NCBI GenBank assembly: GCA_034620365.1
Contig: JAQGEQ010000123.1
Coordinates: 248,001-312,000 of the forward strand
Source of the DNA: Pegea sp. RAD2-039
Lineage: Eukaryota > Chordata > Thaliacea > Salpida > Salpidae
DNA: 64,000 nucleotides
Reading direction: 5' to 3'
Both the position numbers and the translations under genes were made by a program. Numbering within the stretch: the stretch's first letter is position 1; the number at the start of each line of letters is the position of its first letter. The notes beneath the pieces were generated by a model, which searched no databases, had not been told where the DNA came from, and saw only the letters and a program-made list of their open reading frames with translations. Of the stretch, positions 61,255 through 64,000 are shown piece after piece.

Positions 61255-64000
61255 CTGAAAAACAACAATTTTTGAATATTTTTTAAAATAAATTGAATCA
61301 AAATTGTTTTCTATTTAGCCATTGGTTAGAGTCAGTACTTTAGTTTGATAAACTCAATCAAAAAACAAACATTCAGAAGAAAGCTTTCTTGAAAATAAAC
61401 CCTGAAAAATAAAATACTGAAATATCAATGTTTTTGAGAGATGTCTGGGGTAATGGCAATTACTTTGAAATAAAACTGGTTGACTAAATTCGAGAGAAAA
61501 TACCCTTTTTTGTTAAAACACTTTTTGTGACTTACTAATTTTCTCTCGAAAAGATTTTAATATTGATTTTCTAATTTTAAAACACTTTATTAGTTTATTT
61601 AATAAAAAAGTCTTTATAATTAACAATAAACTTTAAAAATTAGATAAAGCTACATTAAAACAATCTATTTTGAAAACTTTTCTCTTGCATTTGTTAAAAT
61701 AACTTTCAGGGGTTAACTATTTCTGTATTCAGTGTTCGCATAAAAAGTAATTATTGATTTTAGGTTGTAACTTAAAACATTTTATCAAAATATTATACTT
61801 AAAAGTGAATAAAAGTAAAAATAAATTTAGATAAATAAATAAATCTACATTAAACAACTTACTTTCCAAACTTATTATTAGCAATTTTTATTATAAAATT
61901 GAGGAGTTAAAAATTTCTGAAATCAGTTCTTGCGTCAAAGTTAGTTACTGAGATAGCCTAGAAACTTAAAGTAAAATAATCATGTTTCACTATGATTAAA
62001 AAGAACAAACAAAATGAGCTATATTAAAATGTGAAAATGCTAATGATCTATCTATCTACTTAATGAGCTTGAATCTAACAATAAAAACATTAAAAATAAT
62101 ATCTAGCTAAAAAACTTAGTTTAATTATACAAAGCTGCTAACTGCATTTCACTATTTCTATTTGCCATTAAATTAAAATTAAAATTGTTTTCCAGATTTA
62201 CTAAATTTTTGTTTATCTTAGCTTCTACTCGCACCCTTTTTAATCACTATATTTACATAATTAAAGAGCCCAAGTTACCTGAGTTATGACTGACAAGCTC
62301 TCTAGATTCTGAGAAACAAATCTACTGACGTCAACTTGATATATTTTTATCAAACAAAATTTATCAACAATTACAAAAAAATAATATTTTAATACATTAT
62401 TCAGTTTCATTAACTTTAAATCAGAAAGTGAAGAAACCCAGTAATGAACATTATTGAAAAGGATTTCAGTTGATGAAGAGTTCCAATAAAATTAATGGTT
62501 ACTGTTTATTTAGCAATTTTGTACTTTCCAACTATATTATTTCCATTGGGTTACTTTATAATGTTTATTATAAATCTCAGTTATTTTCAAAAGCTCTTTC
62601 CATTTATAAATGTTTGAAAGTTATATTTATTTTCAAAAAAATAGATAACATCATGTAATCAGAGAATCATCAATAGTTTTATCAGTTGATTCAATCATCT
62701 GTATCATCAGCTATGGATAACCAGCCTGTTCAAGTGGAACAGTTTTGAAAACTCTAATGCAAAAATATGAGACCTCTAGAATCTACCTAATTGAATTTTT
62801 TAAACAGATGAAAATGTCAATTAGCTTACTACTCACAAAGAAATCTAATTGTTAGAAGAAAACCTAAAAATTATTTATTTTCATCGGGAAAAAGACTTAT
62901 AATTGTTAAAACAAAATCCTGTAAATCAAGTTTTAATGCTAGGCATATTCAATAAAGTTGAATTAAATTTTGATAAATGATTTATTAAAACTTGTTTAAA
63001 AGTTTAATATGTGTTTCAATTCAGGAAAAATAAAGCAAAGAATAAGTTGTTATTTTTTTTAAAGTAGATAACAAAGAAAGTAACTCCATCAGTTGATTAA
63101 ACTGTTTTTAGATTAAAACCAAGTTTTGTGATGATAAGTAACTGTAATCACGATTTTAAAGCAAAACAAATAATCCAATATATTTTATATAATTGATGAA
63201 TCTTTTTCTAAAGAGTTTTTCTATATGATAATTCACAATCTTTTTCTTTAAAAGTTTTTAGAAATATAAATTAACAAAGAATAAATTTTTTTTTAACAAT
63301 TTTGTTTATTTATAAATATTTTATCAAAATTTTTTAAGATGATTTTATAAATACTTTAATTTTCAATTTAATTTCTTAAAAAAAAGTTATTAATTTTGTT
63401 GCTATGGTAACCATCAGTTAACCAAGTGACTTTCATTTATTAAAGTAGTAGCTTACTGGAGCTATTTTTAGGTCTGTGAGTATTCATGCATAACAGCATT
63501 TAATAGTTCAAACTTAAAACTACTTTCATTTGTGTAAGTAGAGATACAAAATGAATTTGAAATAGATTTAAACAAACAAAAAAACAAATAAATAAAGATA
63601 TATTTGAATAAAAATTTTATCAAAACAATATTTTTTATCTTCTAAATTATTTCTTTGTAATAACATTTTCTAAAGGTCTTTTAATTGCTATATTTGATAA
63701 GCCTATAGGCATAAACTACCTTGGGTGCCGACTGGTAAGTAGGTTTTTAAGTTTCTGATAAACAAGACAGACATCAATTTAATCTATTTTTAACAAAATA
63801 AAATTACAATATAAATAACTTTACATAAATCATTACCATTGTTAAAGGTTCACCAACTTTTAATCATTAAGAATAAATTTCATACAATTATCATGATTTT
63901 ATAATTGAGATTCAGGTTTAGTTTAAGTTTTGTTCAATTTTATATTCTAATTAATATTAATTGTTACAACTCTAGCATATTCAACAGGTTGGTTGTTTGT
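61255..64000. other. Upstream intergenic region of the minus-strand gene
   Basis: No exon is supported. It has possible minus-strand splice donors near 61862 and 62275, TGACGTCA at 62326-62333, and the repeat remnant that pairs with 59200-59790. A 62-codon open frame at 62470-62658 has the composition of the AT-rich background. Confidence 0.4.

Overview
The window looks like about 64 kb of nuclear DNA from an AT-rich invertebrate animal (roughly 70-73% A+T by eye). It has spliced genes with short GT-AG introns, a tRNA-derived SINE, fragments that resemble the metazoan GLYR1/N-PAC dehydrogenase, and no bacterial-style operons. I cannot name the species. An AT-rich cnidarian, flatworm or similar animal would fit, but nothing here settles it.

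Layout. (1) Positions 1-44632 are a head-to-tail tandem array of very large, near-identical, apparently non-coding units. Full-length L units of about 9.0 kb start at 1, 9006 and 25324. A short S unit of 4.5 kb starts at 34316. A chimeric S-then-L unit of 7.3 kb starts at 18010, and a unit that begins S-like and continues L-like starts at 38823 and is cut off at about 44632. Each L unit contains at least three old, strongly diverged monomers of about 2-3 kb, so the array is a higher-order repeat. (2) 44633-47812 holds a strongly diverged monomer plus part of another, forming a decayed edge of the array. More degraded fragments may continue to about 50 kb. (3) 50157-52578 is an intact five-exon plus-strand gene for a 673-residue leucine-rich-repeat protein with a probable degenerate F-box. 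(4) 55.8-57.65 kb holds broken, rearranged fragments of a GLYR1-like dehydrogenase, including an intron almost wholly made of a pyrimidine-rich minisatellite. (5) 60744-61254 (minus strand) is an intact exon for a 164-residue protein I do not recognise. (6) The remaining 47.8-64 kb is AT-rich intergenic DNA with old repeat remnants.

The genes show no common pathway. The main interest is the array: its mosaic units record unequal exchange, its monomers carry Pol III-like box A/B modules and short internal minisatellites, and the palindrome TGACGTCA is far more frequent across the window than base composition predicts. Both intact genes also have a strong 3' splice site 16-23 nt before their start codon, which would fit spliced-leader trans-splicing or 5'UTR introns.
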